The notes: generated by a model not told the origin, from the sequence alone. A stretch of DNA of 64,000 nt from Enterocloster aldenensis (GCF_003434055.1 NZ_QVEX01000009.1:62001-126000), one strand, 5' to 3'; positions 1 to 9,129 are shown, numbered from the stretch's first letter. Numbers and translations are program-made.

Positions 1-1711
1 CAATCTCCATGCCCGGCTTAACTTCCGCCGTGATGGTGATTTGGCCCTGGTCATCCTCAGCCATAAGCTCCATCCTCAGGAATCTGGCAAGGAAGAATGA
101 GAATAACAGCAGCAGTACGGATGCCAGCATGACAAGGCCGCGCTTTTTAAGAAGGCTTCTCATGATGGTCCGGTAAGCTTCCTGCATTTTTTCAACCGGC
201 CTTGATAACGGCGCTGTCTTCTTCTCAATTGGTTTGTATATCATGTAACATAAGGGCACTACCGTAATAGCGGATATCAGGGAGGCCGTCATACAGAATA
301 CGATGGTAAAGCCCAGGGGCCGGAACATCATGCCTGTCATGCCGCCCAGCATGGCCAGGGGCAGGAACACCACGCAGGTGGTCAGCGTGGAGCCGATGAC
401 CGACTGGTACACAACCCCGGTTCCGTTGAGCGCTGCCTTTGAAAATTCCCTGAAGCCCGTATCATCCGTGGCCCTGAAGCAGCTCTCCAGCACAACCGTG
501 GAGTTATCCACCATCATACCCACGCCCAACACCAGGGCGCTCAGGGTGATGACGTTCAGGCTGAAGCCCATGAGCTGCATGAGTATCAGGGAGGCCAGGA
601 TAGACACAGGGATGGAACTTCCTACAATCAGCGAGGCCTTCAGGTCCCCGAAGAACAGCCATATGATGACCATGGAAATGATAACAGCCATAATCATGGT
701 CTCAATTACAGAACTTAGGGAGGACATGATGGAGTCCTTATCATCATTTACCACTGTAATCTGAAGAGTGGGATCCAGCTTTGTAAGCTGGTCCACCACC
801 TTGCTCACATCCTTTGACACGGTAAGGGTGGCCGCATCCTGCTGCTTACTGATGGTCAGGGCCACGATATCTTCCGGCACCCCGTTCTCCGCCTTGTAAC
901 GTGCAATACTCTCAATGTCGTCCGCGCCCATGTATATGTTGGCCACGTCGCTTAAATATACGGTCTGGCTGCCATTCACCGTAAGGGGGATGTCATTGAG
1001 GCTTTCCATGGTCTCAAAGGGCTGCTCCGTGGACACGGCCAGCTTCTGGTCGCCCACCTCCGTGTTGCCCGCGGGATATGTAAGGTCCGCGCCGGTGATA
1101 TCGCCTGCAATGGAGTTCATGGTAACGCCGTACTGCTTCAGCTTCTCAGGCAGCAGTTCCACCTTGATGTACTTCTGTACGCCGCCTGCAAGGGATACCT
1201 CTGCCACAGAGGACAGCTTCTCAAACTCAGGTACGATATTATTATTGACATAGTTATAAAGGTCATCGTCCTCGCCGTGGCTGACAGCCATGATTACATT
1301 CGGCTTTAAGCTGGTGTTCAGTTCCAGCATGATAGGGTCTTCCGCATCATCAGGAAGTTCCGTCTTTGCAAGGTCCATCTGCTTCTTAAGGTCATCATAG
1401 GCATCGTTCATATCCGTGCCGTAATCATACTTTAACATTACAATGGACATATTCTCTTTTGACTGTGAGGATATGGTATCCAGACCGCTTAGTGTACTGG
1501 CCCTGTCCTCAATGGGTTTTGTAACCAGCTCATTTACATCATCAGGGCTGGCTCCGGGATAGACAGTCATAACAATCATCATGGACATGTTCATATCCGG
1601 CATTAATTCCAACGGTGATTTCATCACAGAGGATAAGCCGAACACAATCAGGCACAGGATTGCAAGAACCGTACTGACCGGTCTTTTTAAGACGAGTTTC
1701 GTTAAGCCCAT
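1..1711 (-). CDS. RND-family efflux pump, inner-membrane transporter (partial, C-terminus outside window)
   Basis: About 570 codons are visible from an ATG at 1711, and the frame stays open to base 1. The first transmembrane segment lies near residues 10-30, followed by a periplasm-type porter domain (residues ~40-330) and the TM2-6 bundle. The proton-relay segment reads GMMVDNSTVVLES, so the second Asp of the classical AcrB DD pair is Asn, as in many HAE1-type pumps of Firmicutes. The visible part ends in TM7 and the start of the second porter repeat, so roughly half the usual ~1,030 residues are present. It starts 14 bp after the adaptor gene stop and is surely cotranscribed with it. In a single-membrane organism the nearest functional model is SwrC/YerP (surfactant or drug efflux); the substrate cannot be read from sequence. 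Confidence 0.9.
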   Translation of the reverse strand, partial: MGLTKLVLKRPVSTVLAILCLIVFGLSSVMKSPLELMPDMNMSMMIVMTVYPGASPDDVNELVTKPIEDRASTLSGLDTISSQSKENMSIVMLKYDYGTDMNDAYDDLKKQMDLAKTELPDDAEDPIMLELNTSLKPNVIMAVSHGEDDDLYNYVNNNIVPEFEKLSSVAEVSLAGGVQKYIKVELLPEKLKQYGVTMNSIAGDITGADLTYPAGNTEVGDQKLAVSTEQPFETMESLNDIPLTVNGSQTVYLSDVANIYMGADDIESIARYKAENGVPEDIVALTISKQQDAATLTVSKDVSKVVDQLTKLDPTLQITVVNDDKDSIMSSLSSVIETMIMAVIISMVIIWLFFGDLKASLIVGSSIPVSILASLILMQLMGFSLNVITLSALVLGVGMMVDNSTVVLESCFRATDDTGFREFSKAALNGTGVVYQSVIGSTLTTCVVFLPLAMLGGMTGMMFRPLGFTIVFCMTASLISAITVVPLCYMIYKPIEKKTAPLSRPVEKMQEAYRTIMRSLLKKRGLVMLASVLLLLFSFFLARFLRMELMAEDDQGQITITAEVKPGMEI

Positions 1712-1725
1712 TTTCCTGCCTCCTT

Positions 1726-2853
1726 CTACTGTGCTTCACTTTGGTCTGCGGCTGGACTTTCAGGTTCACCTGTCTGGCTGTCCTCACTCACTGCGCCTGT
1801 ATCCAGGGTCACCTTGGTTCCTTCCTTAAGCTCGGAAGTCCATGTGGTTAGTACCATGTCATCCAGGGTAAGCCCTGAGGTCACAACAATATTGTCCTTA
1901 TCAAATATACCCACTTCCACAGGAACCTCATGGATGACGGCCTGGGACTGGTCGTATGTATAGACATATGCGTCCCCTGCCTTGTAGTATACACAATGGG
2001 TAGGAATCAGCATTACATTCTTTTCGGTTGCTGAGGGAACCTTGATTTCCACACTGGTTCCGGGCGCCATGGTTTCATTATCCTCCACAGAGGCCTTTAC
2101 CTTAAACAGGCCAATGGAAGCCTCGGCCATGTTGTTGACCTCAATCACGCTGCCGCCGTACTGGGTCCCTTCTTTTGTAATTGTTACAGGTGTGCCTGTA
2201 CTAAGGTTATTCTTAACCTTCTCAGTCACATAGAAGGTCACATTATTGCCTCCATCGCCTGCAATCACACACAGCTGCCCAGAGGTTCCCACACTGTCAT
2301 GGACTTCCACGTTCAGCTGTTCCACCCGTCCGCTGATAGGGGATGTGACGTGGCTGAATTCCATCTGGTTGTCATAACCGATCTTGGCAGCCTCATACTG
2401 CAGGCGCTTTGCCTCAGCCGCTGTCTGATATCCCTCAAACTCCTTGTCAGATACAAAACCGGAGGCATGGAGGGGCGCCATACGGTTTAATGTAGAGACG
2501 GCGTCATCCCATGCAACCTTAGCGGTATCCATGGCGTTCTTGGCTGATGCCACCTGCTTTGTATCAATCTCCACAAGTACCTGCCCGGCTGCGATTGTAT
2601 CTCCAGCCTTAACATTCACTGCTGTCACATCACCGCCAGCCTTCGGATATATGTATACAATATCCGCGGGTTCGATGGTGCCTACCAGATCCGTTGTCAG
2701 TTCAATATCCCCCATGAACGGGGTCTGAGCCGTAACTACCGGGTCCGGGGTGGGGGCAACAGGCTCTTCCTTTTTCACGATGCGGGCAATCAGGATTACT
2801 GCTATGATTACAATAATGATTCCCCAGATAATGCGTGTCTTTGCCTTTTTCAT
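1726..2853 (-). CDS. RND efflux periplasmic-adaptor-type (HlyD/MFP) subunit
   Basis: 375 aa. An N-terminal signal anchor (IIWGIIIVIIAVILIARIV, residues ~8-27) is followed by a lipoyl/barrel-sandwich half (GDVTAVNVKAGDTIAAGQVL near residue 75), a helical hairpin (residues ~105-155), the second half-lipoyl (SPISGRVEQLNVEVHDSV), a beta-barrel domain and an acidic Ser/Glu-rich tail. The ATG has a good AGAGGAG site 3-8 bases upstream. The gene precedes the RND pump with a 14-bp gap, making a two-gene efflux operon. No outer-membrane factor is present, as expected for a monoderm. The adaptor is anchored by the N-terminal helix and has no lipobox. Confidence 0.9.
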   Translation of the reverse strand: MKKAKTRIIWGIIIVIIAVILIARIVKKEEPVAPTPDPVVTAQTPFMGDIELTTDLVGTIEPADIVYIYPKAGGDVTAVNVKAGDTIAAGQVLVEIDTKQVASAKNAMDTAKVAWDDAVSTLNRMAPLHASGFVSDKEFEGYQTAAEAKRLQYEAAKIGYDNQMEFSHVTSPISGRVEQLNVEVHDSVGTSGQLCVIAGDGGNNVTFYVTEKVKNNLSTGTPVTITKEGTQYGGSVIEVNNMAEASIGLFKVKASVEDNETMAPGTSVEIKVPSATEKNVMLIPTHCVYYKAGDAYVYTYDQSQAVIHEVPVEVGIFDKDNIVVTSGLTLDDMVLTTWTSELKEGTKVTLDTGAVSEDSQTGEPESPAADQSEAQ

Positions 2854-2917
2854 CTTCTCCTCTTTCCTTTCATATCCTTTATTATTTTGAGATGCTGCTT
2901 AATGTTAGAAAAAAACA

Positions 2918-2951
2918 AGGGAAATGGGCGTCTGCCGCCAGCGCCCTTCCC
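2918..2951 (-). terminator. Stem-loop with T-rich tail upstream of the efflux operon
   Basis: On the minus strand GGGAAGGGCG and CGCCCATTTCCC can pair around a GC-rich loop, and the stem is followed by TTGTTTTTTTC. It lies downstream of the LysR gene and about 65 bp before the adaptor ATG, so it is either the terminator of the opp1/LysR operon or a leader attenuator of the efflux operon. Confidence 0.55.
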
Positions 2952-2993
2952 CATATAAGCTCTCTTTATATATAAGACCAACCATCTAGTATT

Positions 2994-3021
2994 TTAGACA
3001 GTTATACCCATTTTTGTCTAA
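2994..3021. promoter_or_regulatory. Inverted repeat TTAGACA-N14-TGTCTAA upstream of efflux operon
   Basis: A perfect 7-bp inverted repeat separated by 14 bp sits between the LysR stop and the efflux genes. It resembles a two-half-site operator. No convincing consensus promoter was found next to it, so its role is inferred from position only. Confidence 0.35.
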
Positions 3022-3055
3022 CATCAAAATACGGATAATTAACAACAGCAAGTTG

Positions 3056-3949
3056 TTAATTATAAAGTTTTTTCAGATATTTAATAAAATTTTCAAATCT
3101 CTTCTCATTCTCTTTACGCCATACCACAATCACGTTGGCGCTGACCTGGTTTTCCTTATTGGGAAGAGGGAACATTTTCAGGCGCTCCCCATAGTTATGG
3201 TAGAACTCCTTAAAGCCGATATGGATCCCCTCATTTGCTATCAACGCCAGCTCCAGGCTGTTGACGTTTTCAAAAAAACGGGCTTTCTGAAGGATATGCT
3301 CCTGTCTTGACAACAGTTCGAACAGCTGCATCTCGGCGCCTGCAAAAAAATTCTTGTACAGGCAGAGCATGGTTTCCCCCTTAAAGTCCTCAATGGTTAT
3401 TGTTTCCTTTTCTGCCAGGGGATTCTTCCTGGACAGCACATAATACAGAGGGAGTTTACCAATGCACAGCACCCCGTAGCGCTCCCTCAGCTGTTCATGG
3501 GTGGGCAGGAAGCTGACCGTCATCATCAGGTCCGGATTGCCATTGGTCATATCCTTGATGCAGGTAAATTCATTTATCTCAAATTCCGTGTCGGGGTCAA
3601 TGGCCATATAGTCGGCCAGAAGGCTTCCCGCCCTCTCTATGATGCCGTTCATCCCCACCACTGCCAGGTTAATCCTGCTTTTTGCCCGCTCGCCTTCTTC
3701 CCTGGCCATATCCACGGAATCCTTTATTTCCGCAGGAATATCCTTCCACCTCCAGAGCAGCAGTTCGCCGCTTCTGGTAAGTCGCACATCCCTTGTGGTC
3801 CTGTCAAACAGGCGCAGCTCCAGCTCCTTTTCCAGCGAAGCAATCTGCCTGCTTAAGCCCTGCTGTGATATATAGAGCCTGCTGGCCGCCTCGGTAAAGT
3901 TAAGGGTCTTGGCAGCTTCCAGGAAACACTCTATCTGATGAATGGTCAT
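3056..3949 (-). CDS. LysR-family transcriptional regulator
   Basis: 297 aa from the ATG at 3949, which forms an ATGA overlap with the acetamidase stop; an upstream in-frame extension would run into that gene. The N-terminus MTIHQIECFLEAAKTLNFTE with SRLYISQQGLSRQIASLEKE is a textbook LTTR winged helix-turn-helix (residues ~1-60). A linker helix and a LysR substrate-binding domain follow (residues ~90-290, with VVGMNGIIERAGSLLADYM at its start). It is the last gene of the opp1-acetamidase operon, so it may sense the imported or hydrolysed amide. LysR genes are more often divergent from their targets; co-directional, translationally coupled placement is less common. Confidence 0.92.
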   Translation of the reverse strand: MTIHQIECFLEAAKTLNFTEAASRLYISQQGLSRQIASLEKELELRLFDRTTRDVRLTRSGELLLWRWKDIPAEIKDSVDMAREEGERAKSRINLAVVGMNGIIERAGSLLADYMAIDPDTEFEINEFTCIKDMTNGNPDLMMTVSFLPTHEQLRERYGVLCIGKLPLYYVLSRKNPLAEKETITIEDFKGETMLCLYKNFFAGAEMQLFELLSRQEHILQKARFFENVNSLELALIANEGIHIGFKEFYHNYGERLKMFPLPNKENQVSANVIVVWRKENEKRFENFIKYLKKLYN

Positions 3950-4872
3950 AAGCAGTCCTCCTGCGCCTTGCTGCCGAATCCATAAAAGCCCTTCTGCTCC
4001 AAAGGCCACTTGGGCATCTCCAGACGCACGGTCTTATATGGATTGACAATCTGACAGACCACCAGGTTGCCGAACATATCAATATACATCCCTGCATCCA
4101 GAGGGGACAGCCCCGCCTTAGCGGTGAGGAACATAAACATCTGCTCCGCCGCCTGTGCACAGGCCCTGTCCACGGTTTCCCCGGAGGAAATCACAATCCA
4201 CCGGTCCGCCAGTTCCACAAGGGGCCACGGAAGATCCGGTGACTTTAACACATCCACCCGCACCGTGACCCTTCCTCCGATTTCCACGCCGCAGTTGCCG
4301 CATTCCCCATCTCCCATGATTGCATGCAGGTCCCCCATGGCTAGAAGGGCCCCGGGCACATTCACAGGCAGGTAAAGCACCGCACCCGGGGCAATGCTGG
4401 TACAATCCATGTTGCCGCCGTGGTCCTTTGCGGTCAGTGTGCTCTCCTCCCCGCGGCGCGGCGCGGTGCCGATTACCCCGACCATGGGACGGACCGGTAT
4501 TTCCAGCTCCCCGTATAATATGGTTCCATCCTTTACAGGCAGGCGCCGGATCACATACTCAGGGAAATGCCCCTTAAGCGCGCCTCCTGTGGGTCCTTTG
4601 TCCAGGATCCCCACCTGGTCCAAATCTATGTCCAGTATCTCCACCAAAACCATGTCGCCGGGACACGCTTCTTCTATATATATGGGTCCGGTGGCCGGAT
4701 TGGCCAGCCTGTGGTCCACATGGGCAAAATCCGAACCTTCCAAAAGGAGCTGGCCCATATGGCAGTCGTATGTCTCAAATACAATGGTATCCCCGGCCTT
4801 CACCCGGCACACAGGCCGGTGGTCCGGGGAAAATGAATGGATTACATGTGTTTTTTCTATATAATGGCTCAT
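3946..4872 (-). CDS. Acetamidase/formamidase family protein
   Basis: 308 aa, the normal length for the FmdA/AmdA family. Family features include the early HSFSPDHRPVCRVKAGDTIVFET segment, the ANPATGPIYIEEACPGDMVLVEI loop, GVIGTAPRRGEE, DHGGNMDCTSIAPGAVLYLPV (the metal/ammonia-pocket region) and GDLHAIMGDGECGNCGVEIGG. Members hydrolyse small amides to acid plus ammonia. It is coupled by ATGA overlaps to oppC upstream and LysR downstream, so it probably acts on the solute brought in by this peptide/opine-type ABC transporter. The true amide is unknown; formamide or acetamide would not need such an importer. Confidence 0.88.
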   Translation of the reverse strand: MSHYIEKTHVIHSFSPDHRPVCRVKAGDTIVFETYDCHMGQLLLEGSDFAHVDHRLANPATGPIYIEEACPGDMVLVEILDIDLDQVGILDKGPTGGALKGHFPEYVIRRLPVKDGTILYGELEIPVRPMVGVIGTAPRRGEESTLTAKDHGGNMDCTSIAPGAVLYLPVNVPGALLAMGDLHAIMGDGECGNCGVEIGGRVTVRVDVLKSPDLPWPLVELADRWIVISSGETVDRACAQAAEQMFMFLTAKAGLSPLDAGMYIDMFGNLVVCQIVNPYKTVRLEMPKWPLEQKGFYGFGSKAQEDCL

Positions 4873-5840
4873 ACCGCACCTTCTCCTTTTTCTGCATGGC
4901 TGCCTTTCCCATCTTCTTTTTCATCTCCCGGAACCGCGGTTCCCGCCTTTCTGATGGTCATGACAGCGGACGGGTCAAGGGCATCCCTGAGGGCATCCCC
5001 CACAAAGTTAATGGCAACCACCAGGATGACAATCAAAAGGCCCGGAGGCAGCCACAGCCATGGCTGCTTCGTCAGCACGGTCATGGACTGGGCGCTGTTT
5101 AACATATTGCCCAGACTGGCTGCCGGGGGCTGTACGCCCATGCCGAGAAAACTTAAGGACGCCTCGTCCAGCATGGACAGCGCCATGACCGAGGTCGCAT
5201 ATACCAGGATGGGGGCCACTGTGTTAGGCAGGATATCGGAAAACAGGATATGCCGCACCGGCATGCCGGCCACAATACTGCTTTTCACGAAATTGGTTTC
5301 CCGCAGGCTTAATACATTGCCCCTGACCAGACGTGCTATGCCCGGCCAGTCCACAAACCCGAGTATCAGGATGATGCTCCACAAACCGGGTTCAAAGATG
5401 GCTGCCGCCACCAGTACCAGAAGGATATAGGGAAATGACATCACCATATCCGTAAACCGCATGATGGCTATGTCCAGCCACCCGCCAAAATAACCGCCCA
5501 GCAGCCCCAATATCACACCGATTGCAGTGGAGATGGCTGTTGCCAGGACGCCCACCAGAAGGGAGATACGGGTGGCGTAGAGCAGGCGGCTTAACATATC
5601 CCGCCCAATCTGGTCCGTGCCCAGGATAAACTTAAAACTGGGCGCCGCCCCAAAGGGACCGGCTATCTCTTCCGGGTCATAGGGCGCTATGACGGGCGCC
5701 AGTATGGCTGCGGTACAGATAACTGCCAGCACTGCCAGGCTCACACAGGCCAGGCGGTGGTGGCGGAACCTGCGCCACACGGTCTGCCAATAATTTTCTC
5801 TTGCTATATCTTCATATGTCGTTACTCTGTGTTTGTCCAT
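4869..5840 (-). CDS. oppC: Peptide/opine ABC transporter permease (OppC/DppC type)
   Basis: 323 aa. An N-terminal helix (residues ~35-55, ACVSLAVLAVICTAAILAPVIAPY), then GTDQIGRDMLSRLLYATRISLLVG and the binding-protein-dependent permease domain with its coupling EAA-like loop (SSIVAGMPVRHILFSDILPN). About six membrane segments are visible. The DPEEIAGPFGAAPSFKFILG N-terminal motif is typical of DppC. The acetamidase start overlaps its stop by 4 bp. The C-terminal ~25 residues are charged and unusually long (GDEKEDGKGSHAEKGEGAV). Confidence 0.92.
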   Translation of the reverse strand: MDKHRVTTYEDIARENYWQTVWRRFRHHRLACVSLAVLAVICTAAILAPVIAPYDPEEIAGPFGAAPSFKFILGTDQIGRDMLSRLLYATRISLLVGVLATAISTAIGVILGLLGGYFGGWLDIAIMRFTDMVMSFPYILLVLVAAAIFEPGLWSIILILGFVDWPGIARLVRGNVLSLRETNFVKSSIVAGMPVRHILFSDILPNTVAPILVYATSVMALSMLDEASLSFLGMGVQPPAASLGNMLNSAQSMTVLTKQPWLWLPPGLLIVILVVAINFVGDALRDALDPSAVMTIRKAGTAVPGDEKEDGKGSHAEKGEGAV

Positions 5841-5900
5841 TTTATCCCTATCCTACTCCTGTTAAAGCAATACATCCGCCATGTCCGTATCAGGCGTCTG

Positions 5901-6848
5901 TCAGTCATACTGGATGGCCGGGTTCACCACCGCATACACAATATCCGTCACCAGGTTGGCAAGCAGTACCACCACGGCGGACAGCAGGCACACGCCCATG
6001 ATGACCGGGTAATCCCGATTAAGGATTGCGCTCATGGTCATCAGTCCAAGACCGGGCCAAGAGAACAGCTGTTCCACAATCACGGCCCCGCCAAACAGCA
6101 CGGGAATCTGCATCCCTATGACCGTAACAATGGGTACCAGGGCGTTGCGCAGCGCGTGCTTGTAGATGACCGACCGTCTTCCGATGCCCTTGGCCCTGGC
6201 CGTACGCAGGTAATCCTGCTGGAGGATTTCCAACACAGCGCTGCGGATGTACCGGATGTTGGTGCCTGCCATGGATACGGACAGCACCAGCACCGGCATT
6301 ACCATGTGGGCCGCCACATCCCCGGCCCCGCCTGAGGTTCCCAGGGTAACCATACCGCCAGAGGGCAGGATGCCTAAGGTCACGTTGAAAATATAAACCA
6401 GCAGCAGGGACAGGAAAAAACCAGGTATGCTGCTGCCAAAAAAGGACGCCGTGACCACGGCATAATCCCCCTTGGAATACTGGTGGATTGCGCTGTATAT
6501 TCCGGCAGGCACGGACATGATCAGGCTCACGATCAGGGATACCCCCATAAGCAGGAGGGTAGGGCCCAGATGGCTTCCGATCATGCTGCTCACCGCCTCA
6601 TAGGATTTAATGGAAAATCCCATGTTGCCCTGGAGCAGCTGGCCCAGCCACATGATGTACTGGATATAAAAGGGCTTATCCAGCCCCAGCGCAGCCTCCT
6701 TGGCAGCCACCGCTGCCTGGGAAATACGCGCTCCCTGCATCATTTCCAGGGGGCTTCCCGCAAAACACATGATGGCATAATCAATAATAGTGATCCCAAT
6801 CAGGGTTGGAAGGGCTATCAAAAGCCGCTTTATAATATATTTTGTCAT
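5901..6848 (-). CDS. oppB: Peptide/opine ABC transporter permease (OppB/DppB type)
   Basis: 315 aa from the ATG at 6848, which has an AGGAGGG site and lies 1 bp after the oppF stop; the longer frame start at 6890 would lie inside oppF. MTKYIIKRLLIALPTLIGIT is the classic OppB opening helix. The following GSPLEMMQGA, the EAA loop (DYLRTARAKGIGRRSVIYKHALRN) and GGAVIVEQLFSWPGLG are all family signatures. It pairs with OppC to form the membrane channel. Confidence 0.93.
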   Translation of the reverse strand: MTKYIIKRLLIALPTLIGITIIDYAIMCFAGSPLEMMQGARISQAAVAAKEAALGLDKPFYIQYIMWLGQLLQGNMGFSIKSYEAVSSMIGSHLGPTLLLMGVSLIVSLIMSVPAGIYSAIHQYSKGDYAVVTASFFGSSIPGFFLSLLLVYIFNVTLGILPSGGMVTLGTSGGAGDVAAHMVMPVLVLSVSMAGTNIRYIRSAVLEILQQDYLRTARAKGIGRRSVIYKHALRNALVPIVTVIGMQIPVLFGGAVIVEQLFSWPGLGLMTMSAILNRDYPVIMGVCLLSAVVVLLANLVTDIVYAVVNPAIQYD

Positions 6849-6849
6849 A

Positions 6850-7866
6850 TCAGTCAACTCCCTCCTGCCCTGCATGGATACATGATACAAGATGGCTGCT
6901 GCCCTCTGAGGCAGGCCTTAGTTCCATCTTGGCCGCCGAACACTCCCGGCTGCGCCTGGGGCATCTGGGATAAAAAGGACATCCCTCTCCCGGCCCCGGC
7001 AGGATTTCCGCCTCCCCTTCAATCACTCCCCCTCCCAGCCGTTTCCTGGTCCTTGGGTCAGCCAGGGGCACTGCATCAAACAGCGCTTTGGAATAAGGGT
7101 GGAGGGGATGGTCAAACAGTTCCCTGCTGTCAGCCAGTTCAACAATCTGGCCCAGATACATGACCGCGATCCGGTCGCTGACATAATTGACAGCGCCCAG
7201 TCCATGGCCGATGAATATGCTGGTTAGGTCAAGCTCCTTCTGCAGGTTCTTAAGCAGGTTCAGGATCTGGGCCTGGATGGACACATCCAGGGCGCTGACC
7301 GGCTCGTCGCAGACAAGCAGGCTGGGATTCAGGGAAAGGGCCTTGGCAATGCCGATGCGCTGGCGCTGGCCGCCGGAAAACTCATGGGGATAACGGCCAA
7401 GGGCATTTTTGGCAAGGCCCACCAGATCCAGAAGGTATTCCACCTTCTGATGTATGTTGTTCCTGTCAGCCAGCCCATGATACAGCATGGGTTCTGCCAG
7501 GATTTCAAATATATGCTTTCTCGGGTTCAGGGAGGAATAGGAATCCTGGAACACCATCTGCAGCTGGGTGCGGATGGCCTTCAGCTCCGGTTTCCTCATA
7601 TGGGACAAATCCCTGCCCTTATACAGGATACGTCCGCCGGTGGGCTGCTCCAGGCCCACAATCTGTCTGCCCAGGGTGGACTTGCCGCAGCCGGACTCAC
7701 CAACCAATCCCAGGGTCTCGCCTTTATGGATTGAAAACGATACCCCGTCCACAGCCCTTATCTCACCTATGTTCCGGGAAAAAATACCGCTTTTAGCAGT
7801 ATAGTATTTCTTCAGTCCCTCCACCTGCAGAAGAGGTTTGGTGTCCATACCGTCATTTTCCAGCAT
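6850..7866 (-). CDS. oppF: Peptide/opine ABC transporter ATP-binding protein (OppF/DppF type)
   Basis: 338 aa. Walker [13 protein letters not shown]-loop LQMVFQDSYSSLNPR, signature [15 protein letters not shown], Walker [15 protein letters not shown] and the Opp-specific C-terminal Cys cluster (CPFYPRCPRRSREC) are all present. The ATG at 7866 has a GGGGAGG site and overlaps the oppD stop by 14 bp; a second ATG at 7848 is the alternative. It powers import together with OppD. Confidence 0.93.
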   Translation of the reverse strand: MLENDGMDTKPLLQVEGLKKYYTAKSGIFSRNIGEIRAVDGVSFSIHKGETLGLVGESGCGKSTLGRQIVGLEQPTGGRILYKGRDLSHMRKPELKAIRTQLQMVFQDSYSSLNPRKHIFEILAEPMLYHGLADRNNIHQKVEYLLDLVGLAKNALGRYPHEFSGGQRQRIGIAKALSLNPSLLVCDEPVSALDVSIQAQILNLLKNLQKELDLTSIFIGHGLGAVNYVSDRIAVMYLGQIVELADSRELFDHPLHPYSKALFDAVPLADPRTRKRLGGGVIEGEAEILPGPGEGCPFYPRCPRRSRECSAAKMELRPASEGSSHLVSCIHAGQEGVD

Positions 7867-8839
7867 CGCTCTCTACCTCCCCTGCCCGGCAGCACCTTAC
7901 CAGATGGCTGTGCCGTATCATCCTGTCTGTCTGGGGCCGGCCGCAGATATCCCTTCTGTAAGGACACCGGTCCGCAAACCGGCAGCCCGTAATCATGTCA
8001 TACTGTTCCGGAACCATGCCTTCAATGGACTCCAGCACCCGGTCCCTCCGGTCCATGATGCCTGGCACGGAGCGCAGCAGGGCCTTGGTATATGGATGGG
8101 CCGGATGGTCAAACAGCTCCAGCACCGGCGCCTGCTCTATCATCTGGCCCGCGTACATGACCAGCACCCGGTCCGCCATCTGGGCCACAAGCCCCATGTC
8201 ATGGGTAATCAGCAGCACCGACATGCCCAGTTCCTCCTTCAGCTCCAGAATCAGCTCCATTATCTGCGCCTGGATTGTCACATCCAGCGCAGTGGTGGGC
8301 TCATCCGCAACCAGAAGGGAAGGGCTGCAGGACAGGGCCATGGCAATCATCACCCGCTGGCGCATGCCGCCGGAAAGCAGATGGGGATACCGGCGCATCA
8401 CGGCCGCAGCATCGGGCAGCCCCACCTTCTTAAGAAGCATCAGGGCGCGGACAGCCGCTTCCTCTTTCCCCAATCCCATGTGGGCCCGTATGCTCTCCGT
8501 CATCTGGTTTCCGATGGTAAACACCGGGTTTAAGGATGTAAGGGGGTCCTGGAAAATCATGGTGAGCCTGTCCCCCCTGATCTGGTCCAGTTCCTTTTCC
8601 GTCATGGCCAGCAGGTTCTTCCCCTCAAACAGCACGCGGCCGGAGGTCACGGAACCTCCCCTGCCAAGAAGGCCCATGATGGACAGGGACGTGACGCTTT
8701 TCCCGCAGCCGGATTCCCCCACGATACAGACCACTTCGCCGGGATCCACATAGAAGCTTATGTGGTCCACACTTATATTCTTTCCTCCGTCGCCGGAAAA
8801 GGACACCTCCAGATCCGAGACCTCCAGGATATGTGACAT
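7853..8839 (-). CDS. oppD: Peptide/opine ABC transporter ATP-binding protein (OppD/DppD type)
   Basis: 328 aa from the ATG at 8839, chosen because GAGGAA precedes it; the in-frame ATG at 8851 has no ribosome site. Walker [17 protein letters not shown], signature [16 protein letters not shown], Walker [14 protein letters not shown] and the Opp-type C-terminal Cys motif (CRFADRCPYRRDIC) are intact. It is separated from oppA by a 290-bp gap that contains the palindromic element at 8873-9042, which may dampen expression of the channel and ATPase genes relative to the binding protein. Confidence 0.92.
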   Translation of the reverse strand: MSHILEVSDLEVSFSGDGGKNISVDHISFYVDPGEVVCIVGESGCGKSVTSLSIMGLLGRGGSVTSGRVLFEGKNLLAMTEKELDQIRGDRLTMIFQDPLTSLNPVFTIGNQMTESIRAHMGLGKEEAAVRALMLLKKVGLPDAAAVMRRYPHLLSGGMRQRVMIAMALSCSPSLLVADEPTTALDVTIQAQIMELILELKEELGMSVLLITHDMGLVAQMADRVLVMYAGQMIEQAPVLELFDHPAHPYTKALLRSVPGIMDRRDRVLESIEGMVPEQYDMITGCRFADRCPYRRDICGRPQTDRMIRHSHLVRCCRAGEVESDAGK

Positions 8840-8872
8840 AATATTCCTCATTTCTATAAACTGATGAATCAG

Positions 8873-9042
8873 ACCCGGAGCGTGTTTGAAAATTGCTTTC
8901 CGTCAGGTGTGCGTCCCACTTTGTGGGAGATTTGGTCCCGATGAGGGAGGCGTAGCGGGCTACGTTGACCGAATTGGGACCAAATATACCGCGAAGTGGG
9001 GCGTGCAGATGGCGGGAATGAATTTTCAAACACGCTCTGGGG
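8873..9042. repeat. Long imperfect palindrome, copy A (about 165 bp)
   Basis: Outer arms GAGCGTGTTTGAAAATT (8878-8894) and its exact complement (9021-9037) flank a nearly continuous inverted repeat: the arms pair on through TGCGTCCCACTTT / AAGTGGGGCGTGC, then ATTTGGTCCC / GGGACCAAAT, to a centre CGTAG-CGGG-CTACG at 8951-8964. The symmetry centre is exactly between 8957 and 8958. No plausible protein is encoded. It would fold into a very long hairpin in the oppA-oppD intercistronic region. Confidence 0.85.
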
Positions 9043-9129
9043 CAGCGTTCCTGCCGAAACAGGTCTGAATCAAGAACACCCAGAGAGCAAAAGCCCCCCG
9101 GGATTCTGTATATTAGCGATTCAATTGTC

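Noticed and set aside
6849..6890. N-terminal extension of oppB into oppF
   Set aside because: The ATG at 6848 has the ribosome site and the conserved OppB start; the extension has no homology.
8886..9068. 60-codon plus-strand frame inside palindrome copy A
   Set aside because: Follows only from the element sequence; no ribosome site.
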